Made by a program: the position numbers and the translations under genes. Under the pieces are notes generated by a model. That model had not been told where the DNA came from. It worked only from the letters and a program-made list of their open reading frames with translations, and ran no database searches. This document shows, in pieces, positions 18,451 to 28,994 of a DNA stretch of 64,000 nt. Positions within the stretch are counted from its first letter, which is position 1. Each line of letters begins with the position of its first letter. The DNA comes from Roseburia sp. 831b (lineage in GTDB: Bacteria > Bacillota > Clostridia > Lachnospirales > Lachnospiraceae): the NCBI RefSeq assembly GCF_001940165.2, contig NZ_CP135162.1, positions 795,501 through 859,500 of the forward strand, read 5' to 3'.

Positions 18451-18869
18451 TTGAAAAGATTGGGATGTTGGAAAGGCTGTTCTATAAATTTATTTTCTGA
18501 TTTGGTTTGGGTGTCAAAAGATGCCCCCAAACCTGGCTAATTGACAAATTACAAAACGTCAAGTTTATTTTGTGCTGATGTACGAACATAAGAAAATCTA
18601 AGTATGCTTGAAAAAGTAATCTTAGAGTGACGTGACCGGCATTCAACGAGCCTTCCATGGCTCGTGAAGCCTTGTTCTGCCATCCGTGGCAGAACATCAC
18701 TGATGATGGACAAGTATACAAAGATTTTCTAATGTTCTTCCAAAGGCACGAAATAAACCTGTCTTTTTGCAATTTGTCAGTCAGCAGACAACGAGCCATC
18801 TTTTGACACCCGAACCCAAATCAGAAAATAAATTTATAGAACAGCCCTTCCAACACCCAAATCTTTCAA
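18451..18869. repeat. Fold-back element with about 160-bp imperfect inverted repeats
   Basis: The outer arms 18451-18522 and about 18798-18869 are near-identical inverted copies (shared core CTGTTCTATAAATTTATTTT). The pairing continues inward with TGACAAATTACAAAA/GACAAATTGCAAAA-type blocks and with GAACATAAGAAAATCT against its complement near 18735. The middle 100 bases hold two small hairpins, GAGCC/GGCTC and GTTCTGCCA/TGGCAGAAC. The only long ORF (105 codons, minus strand, 18482-18799) follows the palindrome and has no ribosome site. It looks like a non-autonomous mobile element (MITE type) or a long structured RNA. Confidence 0.8.
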
Positions 18870-18900
18870 AAAACGTCGCACATCGAGGAAAGGAGCAATC

Positions 18901-19158
18901 ATGGAGACGAGAGTGGCTTTGATTGGAATTATGGTGGAAAATCCGGATTCTGTGGGAGAATTAAACCAGCTGCTTCACGAGTATGGAAGTTACATCATTG
19001 GCAGAATGGGAATTCCGTATAAGGAGCGCGGAATCAACATCATAAGCGTTGCGATTGATGCACCGCAGGATAAAATCAATGCATTGTCCGGGAAAATCGG
19101 TAGATTGAACGGAATCAGTGCAAAGACGGTTTATTCCAATTTAAAAGAGAACAAATAA
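18901..19158 (+). CDS. TM1266-family iron-only hydrogenase system regulator
   Basis: This 85-residue ACT-like protein resembles the TM1266 family found next to [FeFe]-hydrogenase maturation genes and annotated as a putative regulator. The sequence RVALIGIMVENPDSVGELNQLLHEYG begins an ACT/NikR-C-type beta-alpha-beta fold, and IGRMGIPYKERGINIISVAID is the family core. It lacks a DNA-binding domain of its own. The ribosome site is AAAGGAG upstream of ATG 18901, and HydE follows 15 bases downstream. Function is by family association only. Confidence 0.82.
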   Translation: METRVALIGIMVENPDSVGELNQLLHEYGSYIIGRMGIPYKERGINIISVAIDAPQDKINALSGKIGRLNGISAKTVYSNLKENK

Positions 19159-19173
19159 GAAATTTGAGGTTAT

Positions 19174-20217
19174 ATGAAAAAAGAATTTGAACTTATTACA
19201 CAAATCAGAGAAAATCAGTCGATAAGCAGAGAGCAGTTTGAGACGCTTATGACGTGTGAGGATGCGCAGGTGATTGATTTTTTACATCAGCAGGCAAGAG
19301 AAGTGGCGGATGGCATTTATGAGAATAAAGTTTATATCCGCGGCCTGATTGAGTTTACAAACTACTGCAAAAATGACTGCCTGTATTGTGGAATCCGCAG
19401 AAGCAATGCGAAGGCGAACCGGTATCGTCTTACCAAAGAAGAGATTTTGGACTGCTGCAAGGTCGGATATGAATTAGGATTTCGGACATTCGTGCTGCAG
19501 GGCGGGGAAGACCCTTATTTTACAGATGACAGAATTTGTGAAATTGTATCTGCAATTCGAACAACTTATCCCGACTGTGCCATCACACTTTCCATTGGCG
19601 AGAAGGAAAAAGAAAGTTACGAGCGCTACTACAAGGCGGGAGCCAATCGTTATCTGCTCCGTCATGAGACCGCGGACGAGGCGCATTACCAATATCTGCA
19701 TCCAAAAGAATTATCCCTTGCGCATCGCAAACAATGCCTTTGGGATTTAAAGGAGATTGGTTACCAGGTAGGATGCGGTTTTATGGTGGGTTCCCCTCAC
19801 CAGACCAGAGATACCCTGTATGAGGATTTGATGTTTATCAAAGAACTGCAGCCGCACATGGTTGGAATTGGGCCGTTTATTCCACAGCAGGATACTCCGT
19901 TTGCAAAGGAGACAGCAGGAACGATGGAAGAGACGCTCCGGCTGCTTTCCATCATCCGGCTGATTCATCCGCATGTGTTATTGCCGGCGACAACAGCCCT
20001 AGGAACGATTCATCCGTTAGGAAGAGAAAAAGGAATCCAGGCGGGCGCCAATGTCGTGATGCCGAACCTTTCCCCGGTTGAGGTAAGGGACAAATATAAA
20101 CTGTATGACAACAAAATCTGTACCGGCGATGAAGCCGCAGAGTGCCGTTTCTGTATGCAAAGACGTATGGAAAGCATCGGTTACGAAGTGGTGACAGACC
20201 GTGGAGATTTCAAATAG
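19174..20217 (+). CDS. hydE: [FeFe]-hydrogenase maturase HydE (radical SAM)
   Basis: HydE is one of three enzymes that build the H-cluster 2Fe subcluster; it contributes to the dithiomethylamine/iron precursor. The 347-residue TIM-barrel protein has the radical SAM ligands Cys65, Cys69 and Cys72 in YCKNDCLYCG. Conserved blocks include VLQGGEDPYFTDD, RHETADEAHYQYLHP and GFMVGSPHQT. A C-terminal CRFCMQRR pair resembles the auxiliary cysteine site seen in many members. It is followed 17 bases later by hydG. Confidence 0.94.
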   Translation: MKKEFELITQIRENQSISREQFETLMTCEDAQVIDFLHQQAREVADGIYENKVYIRGLIEFTNYCKNDCLYCGIRRSNAKANRYRLTKEEILDCCKVGYELGFRTFVLQGGEDPYFTDDRICEIVSAIRTTYPDCAITLSIGEKEKESYERYYKAGANRYLLRHETADEAHYQYLHPKELSLAHRKQCLWDLKEIGYQVGCGFMVGSPHQTRDTLYEDLMFIKELQPHMVGIGPFIPQQDTPFAKETAGTMEETLRLLSIIRLIHPHVLLPATTALGTIHPLGREKGIQAGANVVMPNLSPVEVRDKYKLYDNKICTGDEAAECRFCMQRRMESIGYEVVTDRGDFK

Positions 20218-20234
20218 TAGAAAGAAGGAAAAAA

Positions 20235-21653
20235 ATGTATAACGTAAAATCATTAAAAGCAGAAGAATTTATTTCAGATGAAGAGATTCAGGAGACACTT
20301 GCCTACGCAGATGCGAACAAGGACAACGTAGAACTGATTGACCAGATTATTGCAAAGGCAAAATTAGAAAAAGGACTGACACACCGTGAGGCATCTGTCT
20401 TATTAGCCTGTGAAATCCCGGAAAAATTAGACGAAGTCTACAAATTAGCAGAAAAAATCAAACAGGACTACTACGGAAACCGTATCGTTATGTTTGCACC
20501 GCTTTACTTATCCAACTATTGTGTCAATGGCTGTGTGTACTGTCCATATCATATGAAAAACAAACACATCGCCCGTAAAAAACTAACACAGGACGAGGTG
20601 CGCAAAGAAGTAATCGCATTGCAGGATATGGGACACAAACGACTTGCAATCGAGGCAGGAGAGGACCCGGTCAACAACCCAATCGAATATATCTTAGAGT
20701 GTATCGATACCATTTACAGCATCAAACACAAAAACGGTGCCATCCGTCGTGTTAATGTCAATATTGCCGCAACAACAGTCGAAAACTACCGTAAATTAAA
20801 AGAAGCCGGAATCGGAACCTATATTCTTTTCCAGGAGACCTACCACAAAAAGAGTTACGAAGAACTTCACCCGACAGGACCAAAACATGATTACGCCTAT
20901 CACACAGAAGCAATGGATCGTGCGATGGAAGGTGGAATCGATGACGTAGGACTTGGTGTTTTATTCGGTCTTGAAATGTACCGCTATGAGTTTGCAGGAC
21001 TCTTAATGCATGCAGAACACTTAGAGGCAGTACATGGCGTCGGACCACATACCATCAGTGTTCCTCGTGTCAAACATGCGGATGACATCGATCCAAACGC
21101 ATTTGATAACGGCATCACCGACGATACTTTTGCAAAAATCTGTGCTTTAATCCGTATCTCCGTTCCATACACCGGAATGATTATCTCCACACGTGAGAGC
21201 CAGGCAGTTCGTGAAAAAGTATTGCCACTTGGTGTTTCCCAGATTAGTGGCGCTTCACGTACAAGTGTAGGTGGATATGCTGAGCCAGAACCGGAAGAAG
21301 AAAGTTCCGAACAGTTTGACGTCAGCGACAACCGTACCTTAGATGAAGTTGTAAACTGGCTGATGAAATTAGGTTATATTCCATCCTTCTGTACCGCATG
21401 CTACAGAGAAGGAAGAACCGGTGACCGTTTTATGGCACTTTGCAAGAGCATGCAGATTTTGAACTGCTGTCATCCAAACGCACTTATGACATTAAAGGAG
21501 TACTTGGAGGATTATGCAAGTGAAGAGACCAGAGAAATCGGAATGGCATTAATCGAGAAAGAATTAGAGAAAATCCCGAATCCAAAGGTAAAACAGACTG
21601 CATACGAGCATATTCATGACATCGCAGAAGGAAAACGTGATTTCCGTTTCTAA
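20235..21653 (+). CDS. hydG: [FeFe]-hydrogenase maturase HydG (tyrosine lyase)
   Basis: HydG cleaves tyrosine to make the CO and CN ligands of the H-cluster. The protein has 472 residues. The radical SAM motif is Cys96-x3-Cys100-x2-Cys103 (YCVNGCVYC). The family-defining C-terminal auxiliary cluster motif C-x2-C-x22-C is exactly present as Cys386, Cys389 and Cys412. The start is ATG 20235, with AAGGAAA upstream; the frame back to 20142 lies inside hydE. Confidence 0.96.
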   Translation: MYNVKSLKAEEFISDEEIQETLAYADANKDNVELIDQIIAKAKLEKGLTHREASVLLACEIPEKLDEVYKLAEKIKQDYYGNRIVMFAPLYLSNYCVNGCVYCPYHMKNKHIARKKLTQDEVRKEVIALQDMGHKRLAIEAGEDPVNNPIEYILECIDTIYSIKHKNGAIRRVNVNIAATTVENYRKLKEAGIGTYILFQETYHKKSYEELHPTGPKHDYAYHTEAMDRAMEGGIDDVGLGVLFGLEMYRYEFAGLLMHAEHLEAVHGVGPHTISVPRVKHADDIDPNAFDNGITDDTFAKICALIRISVPYTGMIISTRESQAVREKVLPLGVSQISGASRTSVGGYAEPEPEEESSEQFDVSDNRTLDEVVNWLMKLGYIPSFCTACYREGRTGDRFMALCKSMQILNCCHPNALMTLKEYLEDYASEETREIGMALIEKELEKIPNPKVKQTAYEHIHDIAEGKRDFRF

Positions 21654-21749
21654 AAGCAGTCTTGTTTGACATGATAGGATGGTAATAAATTGCCGCAATT
21701 GTTGATGACTGACATCATGGGGATGATGGAATCGAAAGGAAAAAGTAAT

Positions 21750-23012
21750 ATGGCAACTCTAAATGAAACACCGAGCAGCAATCGGCTTCACATTGGAATC
21801 TATGGAAAAACAAACAGTGGAAAGTCTTCCTTTATCAATGCATTTACGAATCAGGAAGTCTCCATTGTGGCAGATGTAGCTGGTACAACCACCGATCCGG
21901 TTTATAAGCCGATGGAAATCAATCCACTCGGACCATGTGTCATTATTGACACAGCAGGTTTTGATGACGAGACAGAACTTGGCGCAAGACGTGTGGAAAA
22001 GACACAGCTTGCCGCAGAAAAAACGGATATTGCCGTCATTTTAGTGACGGCGGAAGCATCCGAAGAATCGGCTTCGGTATCCCAAAAAGAGATGGGCTGG
22101 AAAGCTGGAAATTTTGTGGAAAGTTTCCCGGAAGAGGCAAAGTGGTATCATATTTTTAAAGAAAAAAAGACACCGATTCTTTTCGTGGTCAACAAGGCAG
22201 ACCAGGAAGAGGATTCCAATGCCTTAGCGGAATGGTTAAGAGAGCAGACAAAGACGGAGACGATTGTCGTCAGTGCCAAGACAGGTGATGGCATGGAGCA
22301 GGTAAAAGCTGCATTGACCCGCCTTATGCCGGAAAATTTCGGGGAAGAATATATCACCGGAACGTTAGTCGGCGAGGACGATTTAGTCCTTCTTGTGATG
22401 CCACAGGATATCCAGGCACCAAAAGGACGCTTGATTCTGCCGCAGGTGCAGACATTGCGGGAACTTTTAGATAAAAAATGTATGGTCATGAGTGTGACGA
22501 CAGATAAATTGGTTCCTGTTTTAAAGGTCTTAAATCAGCCGCCAAAACTCATTATCACCGACTCCCAGGTATTTGGTTATGTCTATGAGCAGAAACCAAA
22601 GGAAAGTATGCTGACTTCCTTTTCGGTGCTGTTTGCAGCTTACAAAGGAGACCTTCCCTATTATATCGAAGGTGCAAAAGCAATCGATTCCCTGAAAGAG
22701 ACATCGAAGGTATTGATTGCAGAGTGCTGTACGCATGCGCCGTTAGCGGAGGATATCGGACGTGTGAAGATTCCACGCATGCTGCGCAAACGTGTGGGAG
22801 AGGGACTTACCGTAGACGTGGTAAGCGGAACGGACTTCCCGGAAAACTTAAGTGATTACGACTTAATCATTCAGTGCGGCGCCTGTATGTTCAACCGCAA
22901 GTATGTGCTTTCGCGCATTGACCGTGCCAGAGCGCAGAAGGTGGCAATGACCAATTACGGTGTCACCATTGCACATATCACCGGAATTTTAGATAAAATT
23001 GCAGAACCTTAA
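21750..23012 (+). CDS. hydF: [FeFe]-hydrogenase maturation GTPase HydF
   Basis: HydF is the scaffold that receives the 2Fe precursor and transfers it to apo-hydrogenase. The 420-residue protein has an N-terminal GTPase domain (GIYGKTNSGKSSF, DTAGFDD, VNKAD) and a C-terminal 4Fe-4S domain. The cluster ligands fit the family pattern: Cys327-Thr-His329, then 46 residues, then Cys376-x2-Cys379. Gln375 replaces the His found before the CxxC in some members. I use ATG 21750, preceded by AAAGGAAA, since the preceding TTG 21690 frame adds an atypical segment. Confidence 0.94.
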   Translation: MATLNETPSSNRLHIGIYGKTNSGKSSFINAFTNQEVSIVADVAGTTTDPVYKPMEINPLGPCVIIDTAGFDDETELGARRVEKTQLAAEKTDIAVILVTAEASEESASVSQKEMGWKAGNFVESFPEEAKWYHIFKEKKTPILFVVNKADQEEDSNALAEWLREQTKTETIVVSAKTGDGMEQVKAALTRLMPENFGEEYITGTLVGEDDLVLLVMPQDIQAPKGRLILPQVQTLRELLDKKCMVMSVTTDKLVPVLKVLNQPPKLIITDSQVFGYVYEQKPKESMLTSFSVLFAAYKGDLPYYIEGAKAIDSLKETSKVLIAECCTHAPLAEDIGRVKIPRMLRKRVGEGLTVDVVSGTDFPENLSDYDLIIQCGACMFNRKYVLSRIDRARAQKVAMTNYGVTIAHITGILDKIAEP

Positions 23013-23033
23013 AAATTGAAAAAGCGAATACCT

Positions 23034-23074
23034 AAAAAAAAGATACCATTTTTAAAAATGGTATCTTTTTTTGT
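23034..23074 (+). terminator. Terminator of the hyd cluster
   Basis: AAAAAGATACCATTTTT pairs with AAAAATGGTATCTTTTT, with T-run. It could act on both strands. Confidence 0.9.
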
Positions 23075-23132
23075 ATGCCCATCTTCTTTACAATGCAACT
23101 AACAGTGAAAAAGGAAAAGAGAGGCATGTGTT

Positions 23133-25850
23133 ATGGAATATAAGTTTTTAGACGAAAATGGTACATTTTGCATGGACAGACCGGAAAATAACAGTGATTT
23201 TTATTTCCCGATTGCCGCAGAAAACGGAATCAAAAGTGCGGTGACGCCAAACTGGGGCGGAGATAGTAAATGGGATCAAAATCATTTTTTGTTAGAGCCT
23301 GTCAGTGTGGAAAATTTGCATAATAACCGGAGCAGCAGAAACTTCTGGTGTCAGGTGAAAGGAATTGGAAACTGGTCCGTGACAGGTGTTTCCGCGGAGG
23401 CAAATGCAGCGAAATTCACGGATTGTCAGGAAGAAAGCCAGATGGAAGCAGGTTACATGTGGCAGACGACACGAAGAAGTTCCAAAAAATATCAGTTACA
23501 GTCAGAAGTCACCATGTTTGCACCGGAAGTGGATGAGGATTTTTCGATGGAAGTGATGCAGGTGAAGGTCACAAACATAGGAAGAATCTGCGCGTTTCTT
23601 ACACCGGTTGCCGCCGTTCCGATTTATGGAAGAAGTGCAGATAATATAAGAGATCACAGACACGTGACATCTTTGTTACATAGAATTTCCACAATGGACT
23701 GTGGTGTAGAAGTGACACCGACCATGTCCTTTGATGAGAGAGGACATCAGGAGAACTATACCACCTACTTTGTGTGCGGTGTCACGGGAGAAGGCGGCAA
23801 GCCAAAACGTTTTTATCCGACGCTGCGCGAATTTATTGGGGAGGGCGGTAACTTAGAACGTCCAAGAGCATTGATAGAAAAGAAAGAAGGACATCCTGCC
23901 GGCGCTTCCTTTACCGGGGAGGCATTTGGCGGAATAAAATTTGAGGAAATCTGCTTAGAACCGGGAGAGACGGCAAGCTATACCATCTTTTTAGGTATCT
24001 GCAAAGGTTCTGGCACACGAGAGGAAAAGAAAGAAAAGATTGCGAAAATAATCGAAAAATATAAAACCGAAAAACTGGTAGAAGAAGCATTTTTAAAGAC
24101 CAAGGAGAAATGGAAAAACCAGGTGAACGTTCATTATCACACCGGAGAGGAAACATTCGACCAGTTTTTAAATTGGGTAAGTTTCCAGCCAATTTTAAGA
24201 AGAATTTACGGTTGTTCCTTTTTACCACATCATGATTACGGAAAAGGTGGAAGAGGATGGAGAGATCTCTGGCAGGACTGTCTGGCACTTTTGATTATGA
24301 GTCCGACGCAGGTTCGAAAAATGTTGTTAGATAATTTTGGCGGTGTGCGGATTGACGGAACAAATGCCACAATCATCGGAGAGAAACAGGGAGAATTTGT
24401 CGCAGACCGTAACAATATTACAAGAGTGTGGATGGATCATGGCGTCTGGCCGCTTTTGACCACAAATCTGTACTTAGAGCAGACCGGAGATTTTTCCATT
24501 TTAGAGGAGAAAGTTCCGTATTTTAAAGACAAACAGATTGTCCGTGGTACAAAGACAGATGAGGAATGGAAGGAAGGGGAGACCTGGCAGCAGACAAAGA
24601 ACGGAGAAATCTATTATGGAAGCGTGTTAGAACATTTGTTAATCCAGCATTTGACGGCATTCTATGAAGTTGGGGAACACAATGAAATTTTGCTGCGCGG
24701 TGCAGATTGGAACGATGCTTTGGATATGGCATCAAAGCGCGGAGAGAGCGTTGCCTATACCAATGCTTATGCCGGAAATTTAAAGAGCCTGGCTTCCATT
24801 ATCCGTTACGAAGCTAAAAGAACAGGAAAAAAACAGCTTCTGTTATGGGAAGAAATCGAAAGATTATTGGAAGATAACAAAGAACTTTATGAATCCGTTT
24901 CAGACAAGAAAAAATGTCTGGATTCCTACTTGGAACAGGGATGTCATTTCATTTCCGGAAAAAGAAAGGAATTTGACGCGGAGGATGTTGCAACAGGGTT
25001 AGAGCATAAGGCTGACTGGATGATGGAACATATCCGTAAGACGGAATGGGTGACGGACGCAAAAGGAAATGGCTGGTTCAACGGCTACTATGATGACCAC
25101 GGAAGAATGGTAGAAGGAAAGATGGAACAGGGTGTCCGCATGATGCTGACAAGTCAGGTGTTCTCTATTATGGCGGGTACTGCAACCGATGAACAGGTGC
25201 GTGCAATTACAAAGAGTGCGGATACGTATCTTTTTGAAAAAGAGATTGGTGGTTATCGTCTGAATACAGATTTTAAAGAAGTGAAGATGGATTTAGGCCG
25301 CATGTTTGGATTTGCTTATGGAGAAAAGGAAAATGGAGCAGTATTTTCCCACATGGCGGTCATGTATGCAAATGCACTGTATCAGAGGGGATTTGTGGAA
25401 GAAGGATACAAAGCGTTGAAAGCATTAGAAGAACAGGCGATGAATCCTTCCGTCAGTCACATTTATCCGGGAATTCCAGAGTATTTTAACAGTGATGGAA
25501 AGGGCTTGTACCACTATCTGACCGGAGCTGCAAGCTGGTATATGCTCACGGTAATCACACAGATGTTTGGTGTTCGTGGAGAGAAAGGCGCCCTAAAGAT
25601 TGCACCAAAACTCAAAAAAGAGCAGTTCGATGCGAAAAATGAGGCAAAAATTACATTGCCGTTTGGTGGAAAAAACTGGGAAATCTGTTTAAAAAATCAG
25701 TTCGGAGCCGAATACGGAACCTATCAGATAAAAAAAGCAGTATGGAATCAGACCGAATGTCAGCTGGACGGAGCAGAGTCATTCCTTTTGACAAAAGAGG
25801 AGATAGAACAGGCACCACAAAATAATGTAATAGAGATTTGGCTTAGTTAA
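23133..25850 (+). CDS. GH94 phosphorylase, laminaribiose-phosphorylase-like
   Basis: This is a cytosolic inverting disaccharide phosphorylase of GH94 with 905 residues and no signal peptide. An N-terminal beta-sandwich is followed by an (alpha/alpha)6 barrel. The catalytic acid region is [10 protein letters not shown], with Asp525 and Asp528. The block [16 protein letters not shown] and the phosphate-site segment near the C-terminus ([24 protein letters not shown]) fit the family. The length is close to that of laminaribiose phosphorylases (about 910) rather than cellobiose phosphorylases (about 810), which supports beta-1,3 specificity, but this is not proven. Products would be glucose-1-phosphate and glucose. 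It is the first gene of a beta-glucan locus. Confidence 0.75.
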   Translation: MEYKFLDENGTFCMDRPENNSDFYFPIAAENGIKSAVTPNWGGDSKWDQNHFLLEPVSVENLHNNRSSRNFWCQVKGIGNWSVTGVSAEANAAKFTDCQEESQMEAGYMWQTTRRSSKKYQLQSEVTMFAPEVDEDFSMEVMQVKVTNIGRICAFLTPVAAVPIYGRSADNIRDHRHVTSLLHRISTMDCGVEVTPTMSFDERGHQENYTTYFVCGVTGEGGKPKRFYPTLREFIGEGGNLERPRALIEKKEGHPAGASFTGEAFGGIKFEEICLEPGETASYTIFLGICKGSGTREEKKEKIAKIIEKYKTEKLVEEAFLKTKEKWKNQVNVHYHTGEETFDQFLNWVSFQPILRRIYGCSFLPHHDYGKGGRGWRDLWQDCLALLIMSPTQVRKMLLDNFGGVRIDGTNATIIGEKQGEFVADRNNITRVWMDHGVWPLLTTNLYLEQTGDFSILEEKVPYFKDKQIVRGTKTDEEWKEGETWQQTKNGEIYYGSVLEHLLIQHLTAFYEVGEHNEILLRGADWNDALDMASKRGESVAYTNAYAGNLKSLASIIRYEAKRTGKKQLLLWEEIERLLEDNKELYESVSDKKKCLDSYLEQGCHFISGKRKEFDAEDVATGLEHKADWMMEHIRKTEWVTDAKGNGWFNGYYDDHGRMVEGKMEQGVRMMLTSQVFSIMAGTATDEQVRAITKSADTYLFEKEIGGYRLNTDFKEVKMDLGRMFGFAYGEKENGAVFSHMAVMYANALYQRGFVEEGYKALKALEEQAMNPSVSHIYPGIPEYFNSDGKGLYHYLTGAASWYMLTVITQMFGVRGEKGALKIAPKLKKEQFDAKNEAKITLPFGGKNWEICLKNQFGAEYGTYQIKKAVWNQTECQLDGAESFLLTKEEIEQAPQNNVIEIWLS

Positions 25851-25873
25851 AAAGGCAGAAGGAGAGAATGATT

Positions 25874-28800
25874 ATGAAATTTGAACAGAGAGATTATGGA
25901 AAAAAGACAACATTTGCAAGCTTTCTTCCGGGAATAGCCGGAGTGAGAGGAATTCCAATCTGGTGTTATTATGTAAACCGTGGTCAGGCAGTGGTAAGCT
26001 TTGGTGTTGAAAACAAGGACCACGCAATCATGGAGTTTTATCCGGCACATCAGGCATACCAGAATGTAGAACGTACGGGTTTTCGTACGTTTTACCGGAA
26101 AAACGGTGTATATGGAGAAGCATTCCGTTCGGTAAAAAATGAGCAGGTAATGCGCATTGGACAAAATGACCTTGAGATAGAGGAAATGAACGACGAACAG
26201 CAGCTTAAGACAAAAGTAAATTATTTTACATTGCCAGGTGAGCATATCGGAGCACTGGTTCGAAAGGTGGAGGTAAAAAACTGTTCTAAGAAAGAAATTT
26301 CACTGGAACTTTTAGATGGAATGCCGGCGTTAATTCCTTATGGAGTTGACAATGAGAGCATGAAAAATATGGGACAGACGGCAAAAGCATGGATGCAGGT
26401 GGAAGATGTAGAAAAAAGAATCCCATATTTTAGAGTGCGTGCAAGTATGGGAGATACCGCATCTGTGCAGCAGATTGCAGGCGGTAACTTTTCGTATGCA
26501 TGCCTTTCAAATGGAGAAAGCCTTCCAATGATTGTCGATCCTACCGTTGTCTTTTCTTATGATTTGTCTTTAGACCAGGCTGTGGGCTTTATAGAGCAGG
26601 GGGCAGATGGCATTTTAAAACAACACCAGAAGTTGCAGAATCAGCTGCCATGCAGTTTTGCAGTTGTGAAGAAAGATTTAGCAGCAGGTGAGAGTGTCGT
26701 TCTTTATGAGCTGATTGGTCAGGTAGAAAAAAAGGAGCTTTTAGAAGAATATTTTGCAGAAGTAAAGACAAAGGACTACTTTGAGGCGAAGCTTAAGGAA
26801 GCAAAAGAATTAGTGGAAGATATCTGCAAGGGTATCACAACCAAGACAGATTCAAAAGAATTTGATGCATATTGTAACTATACCTATATGGATAATGTGC
26901 TGCGTGGTGGTTTGCCGATGCAGCTTGGAAATAACAAGATTTTTTATGTGTACTCCAGAAAACATGGAGATTTGGAACGTGACTACAATTACTTTTCCAT
27001 GCTGCCGGAATTTTATTCACAGGGAAATGGAAACTTCCGCGATGTGAACCAGAACCGTCGCTGTGATACGTTTTTTGCACCATTCGTTGGCAGAGAAAAT
27101 ATTCACACCTTTTACGGATTGATTCAGTTAGACGGATATAACCCATTGGGTGTGGAAAAGATTACCTACCAGATGGATGAGAAGGTCGCAGATGAACTTT
27201 TAGCGGAATTGAAAAAGGAAGAACGTGACGCCATAAAAGAGGTGGTTACCAAGCCGTACACACCGGGCAAGCTGTATGAAAAGTTAGAGGAAATCTGGAA
27301 GGAAGACTGGAGAGAATCGTTCTTTACACAGATGATAGATTTTTCAGACAGCCTTGTAAACGGGAACTTCGGGGAAGGCTACTGGAGCGACCACTGGACC
27401 TACAATATGGATTTGCTAGAAGATTATTTAGAGGTTTTCCCGGAAAAAGAAAGAGAATTGTTATATGAGGAGAACTATCCATATTTCTTAAGCCAGGTGA
27501 ATGTGAACCGCCGTGCAAAACGTTATGTTGAGACGGAGCACGGAGTCCGTCAGTATCACGCACTGAACGAAAAGACCAAGCGTGATACCAAAGAAAAGCT
27601 GGTGCGCAGTGAATATGGAAAAGGAGACATCTACTATGGAACGCTGTTAGAAAAACTTCTTGTTTTATGTGCGACAAAGTTTGCAACGTTAGACAGCTAT
27701 GGAATGGGTGTTGAGATGGAAGGCGGAAAGCCGGGCTGGTACGATGCATTAAATGGTTTACCGGGAATTTTTGGTTCTTCCATGGCGGAAACTTACGAGC
27801 TTGCACGTATGCTGGACGGAACGATTGCGGCATTGAAACGCTGCCCGGGTGAGGTGGCTGTATTTGAAGAGTTAGGCTGCCTTTTGGATGAACTGGAGCT
27901 TATCAACAAAATTGAGCAGGACAATCTGAAAGAACAGGAAGAAGTAATTTCTTTCTGGAACCGCATCAATGATGCAAAAGAAATTTACCGTGATAAGACA
28001 TTTTCCGGCATACTCGGAAAAAAAGTTACGTATGCTTCTTCCCGTCTGGTTGAGATGTTAGAGGGATTCCGCGCAACAGTTGCATTGGGAATCGAAAAGG
28101 CATGCAGACTGGGAGATGGAATCTGCCCAACCTATTTTTCTTATAAAGTGCTGGATTATGAGAAGGAAGTGGATGAAATTAAAATAAAGAAATTCCAGGT
28201 GCAGAGTGTTCCGGATTTCCTGGAAGGACCGGTTCGTTACTTAAAACTTGACCGCACAAAAGAGGAAAAACAAGAACTTTATCAGGCAGTGAAAAAGAGT
28301 GAACTCTACGATCAAAAATTAAAGATGTATCGTGTAAACACTTCCTTGCAGGAGGCATCTTATGAACTTGGAAGAGCCAGAGCTTTTACACCGGGCTGGT
28401 TAGAAAATGAGTCCATCTGGCTTCATATGGAATATAAATATTTGCTGGAAGTCCTAAAATCCGGACTTTACAAAGAATTCTTTGCAGATTTTAAGAATGC
28501 TGCTGTTCCATTTTTGGATGAAAACGTATATGGAAGAAGCATTTTAGAGAATTCATCCTTTATTGCAAGCAGCAAGAACCCGGATGAATCCATTCACGGA
28601 AAAGGATTTGTGGCGCGCTTAAGCGGTTCTACCATTGAATTTATCAGCATCTGGAAACGCATGATGTTTGGCGCAAATGTGTTTAAAGAAGAGGAAAAAG
28701 AACTGGTGTTTGCACCACAACCGGCATTGCCAGAATACTTAGTATCGGAAGAAAAAGAAGTGGAAGCCATTCTGTTAGGAAAAACAAAAGTGGTTTATCA

Positions 28801-28972
28801 GTTTCTGGAAAAACAGGACTATATTCCGGGAACGTATCAGATTAAAAATATGAAATTTTACTATCCAAACGGAAGTGTGGCAGAAGTTCACAAGGAGTAT
28901 GTAAAAGGAAAGTTAGCAGAGGATATCCGAAACGGAAACGTGGAAAAAATTGTCATTCGGATAGAAGGATAA
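25874..28972 (+). CDS. Large beta-glucan phosphorylase, GH161-like
   Basis: This 1,033-residue cytosolic protein belongs to the GH94/GH149/GH161 phosphorylase clan. Distinctive blocks are [15 protein letters not shown] near the N-terminus, [22 protein letters not shown] and the putative catalytic site [17 protein letters not shown], with Asp624. These resemble the beta-1,3-oligoglucan phosphorylases of GH161 more than sophoro-oligosaccharide phosphorylases of GH94, from memory of those families. It would shorten oligoglucans by phosphorolysis and hand disaccharide to the GH94 neighbour. ATG 25874 has better spacing from AAGGAG than ATG 25868. Confidence 0.65.
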   Translation: MKFEQRDYGKKTTFASFLPGIAGVRGIPIWCYYVNRGQAVVSFGVENKDHAIMEFYPAHQAYQNVERTGFRTFYRKNGVYGEAFRSVKNEQVMRIGQNDLEIEEMNDEQQLKTKVNYFTLPGEHIGALVRKVEVKNCSKKEISLELLDGMPALIPYGVDNESMKNMGQTAKAWMQVEDVEKRIPYFRVRASMGDTASVQQIAGGNFSYACLSNGESLPMIVDPTVVFSYDLSLDQAVGFIEQGADGILKQHQKLQNQLPCSFAVVKKDLAAGESVVLYELIGQVEKKELLEEYFAEVKTKDYFEAKLKEAKELVEDICKGITTKTDSKEFDAYCNYTYMDNVLRGGLPMQLGNNKIFYVYSRKHGDLERDYNYFSMLPEFYSQGNGNFRDVNQNRRCDTFFAPFVGRENIHTFYGLIQLDGYNPLGVEKITYQMDEKVADELLAELKKEERDAIKEVVTKPYTPGKLYEKLEEIWKEDWRESFFTQMIDFSDSLVNGNFGEGYWSDHWTYNMDLLEDYLEVFPEKERELLYEENYPYFLSQVNVNRRAKRYVETEHGVRQYHALNEKTKRDTKEKLVRSEYGKGDIYYGTLLEKLLVLCATKFATLDSYGMGVEMEGGKPGWYDALNGLPGIFGSSMAETYELARMLDGTIAALKRCPGEVAVFEELGCLLDELELINKIEQDNLKEQEEVISFWNRINDAKEIYRDKTFSGILGKKVTYASSRLVEMLEGFRATVALGIEKACRLGDGICPTYFSYKVLDYEKEVDEIKIKKFQVQSVPDFLEGPVRYLKLDRTKEEKQELYQAVKKSELYDQKLKMYRVNTSLQEASYELGRARAFTPGWLENESIWLHMEYKYLLEVLKSGLYKEFFADFKNAAVPFLDENVYGRSILENSSFIASSKNPDESIHGKGFVARLSGSTIEFISIWKRMMFGANVFKEEEKELVFAPQPALPEYLVSEEKEVEAILLGKTKVVYQFLEKQDYIPGTYQIKNMKFYYPNGSVAEVHKEYVKGKLAEDIRNGNVEKIVIRIEG

Positions 28973-28994
28973 GAGGAAAGATGAGGTAGAGACG

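Noticed and set aside
18482-18799. 105-codon ORF on the minus strand inside the fold-back element
   Set aside because: It has no ribosome site, follows the palindrome, and no protein family is recognisable. More likely a by-product of the inverted repeat.
25874-28972. 1,2-beta-oligoglucan phosphorylase (SOGP)
   Set aside because: The N-terminal and catalytic blocks as I remember them from the Listeria enzyme do not match; the GWYDALNG site and beta-1,3-type neighbours favour GH161. A CAZy HMM search would decide.
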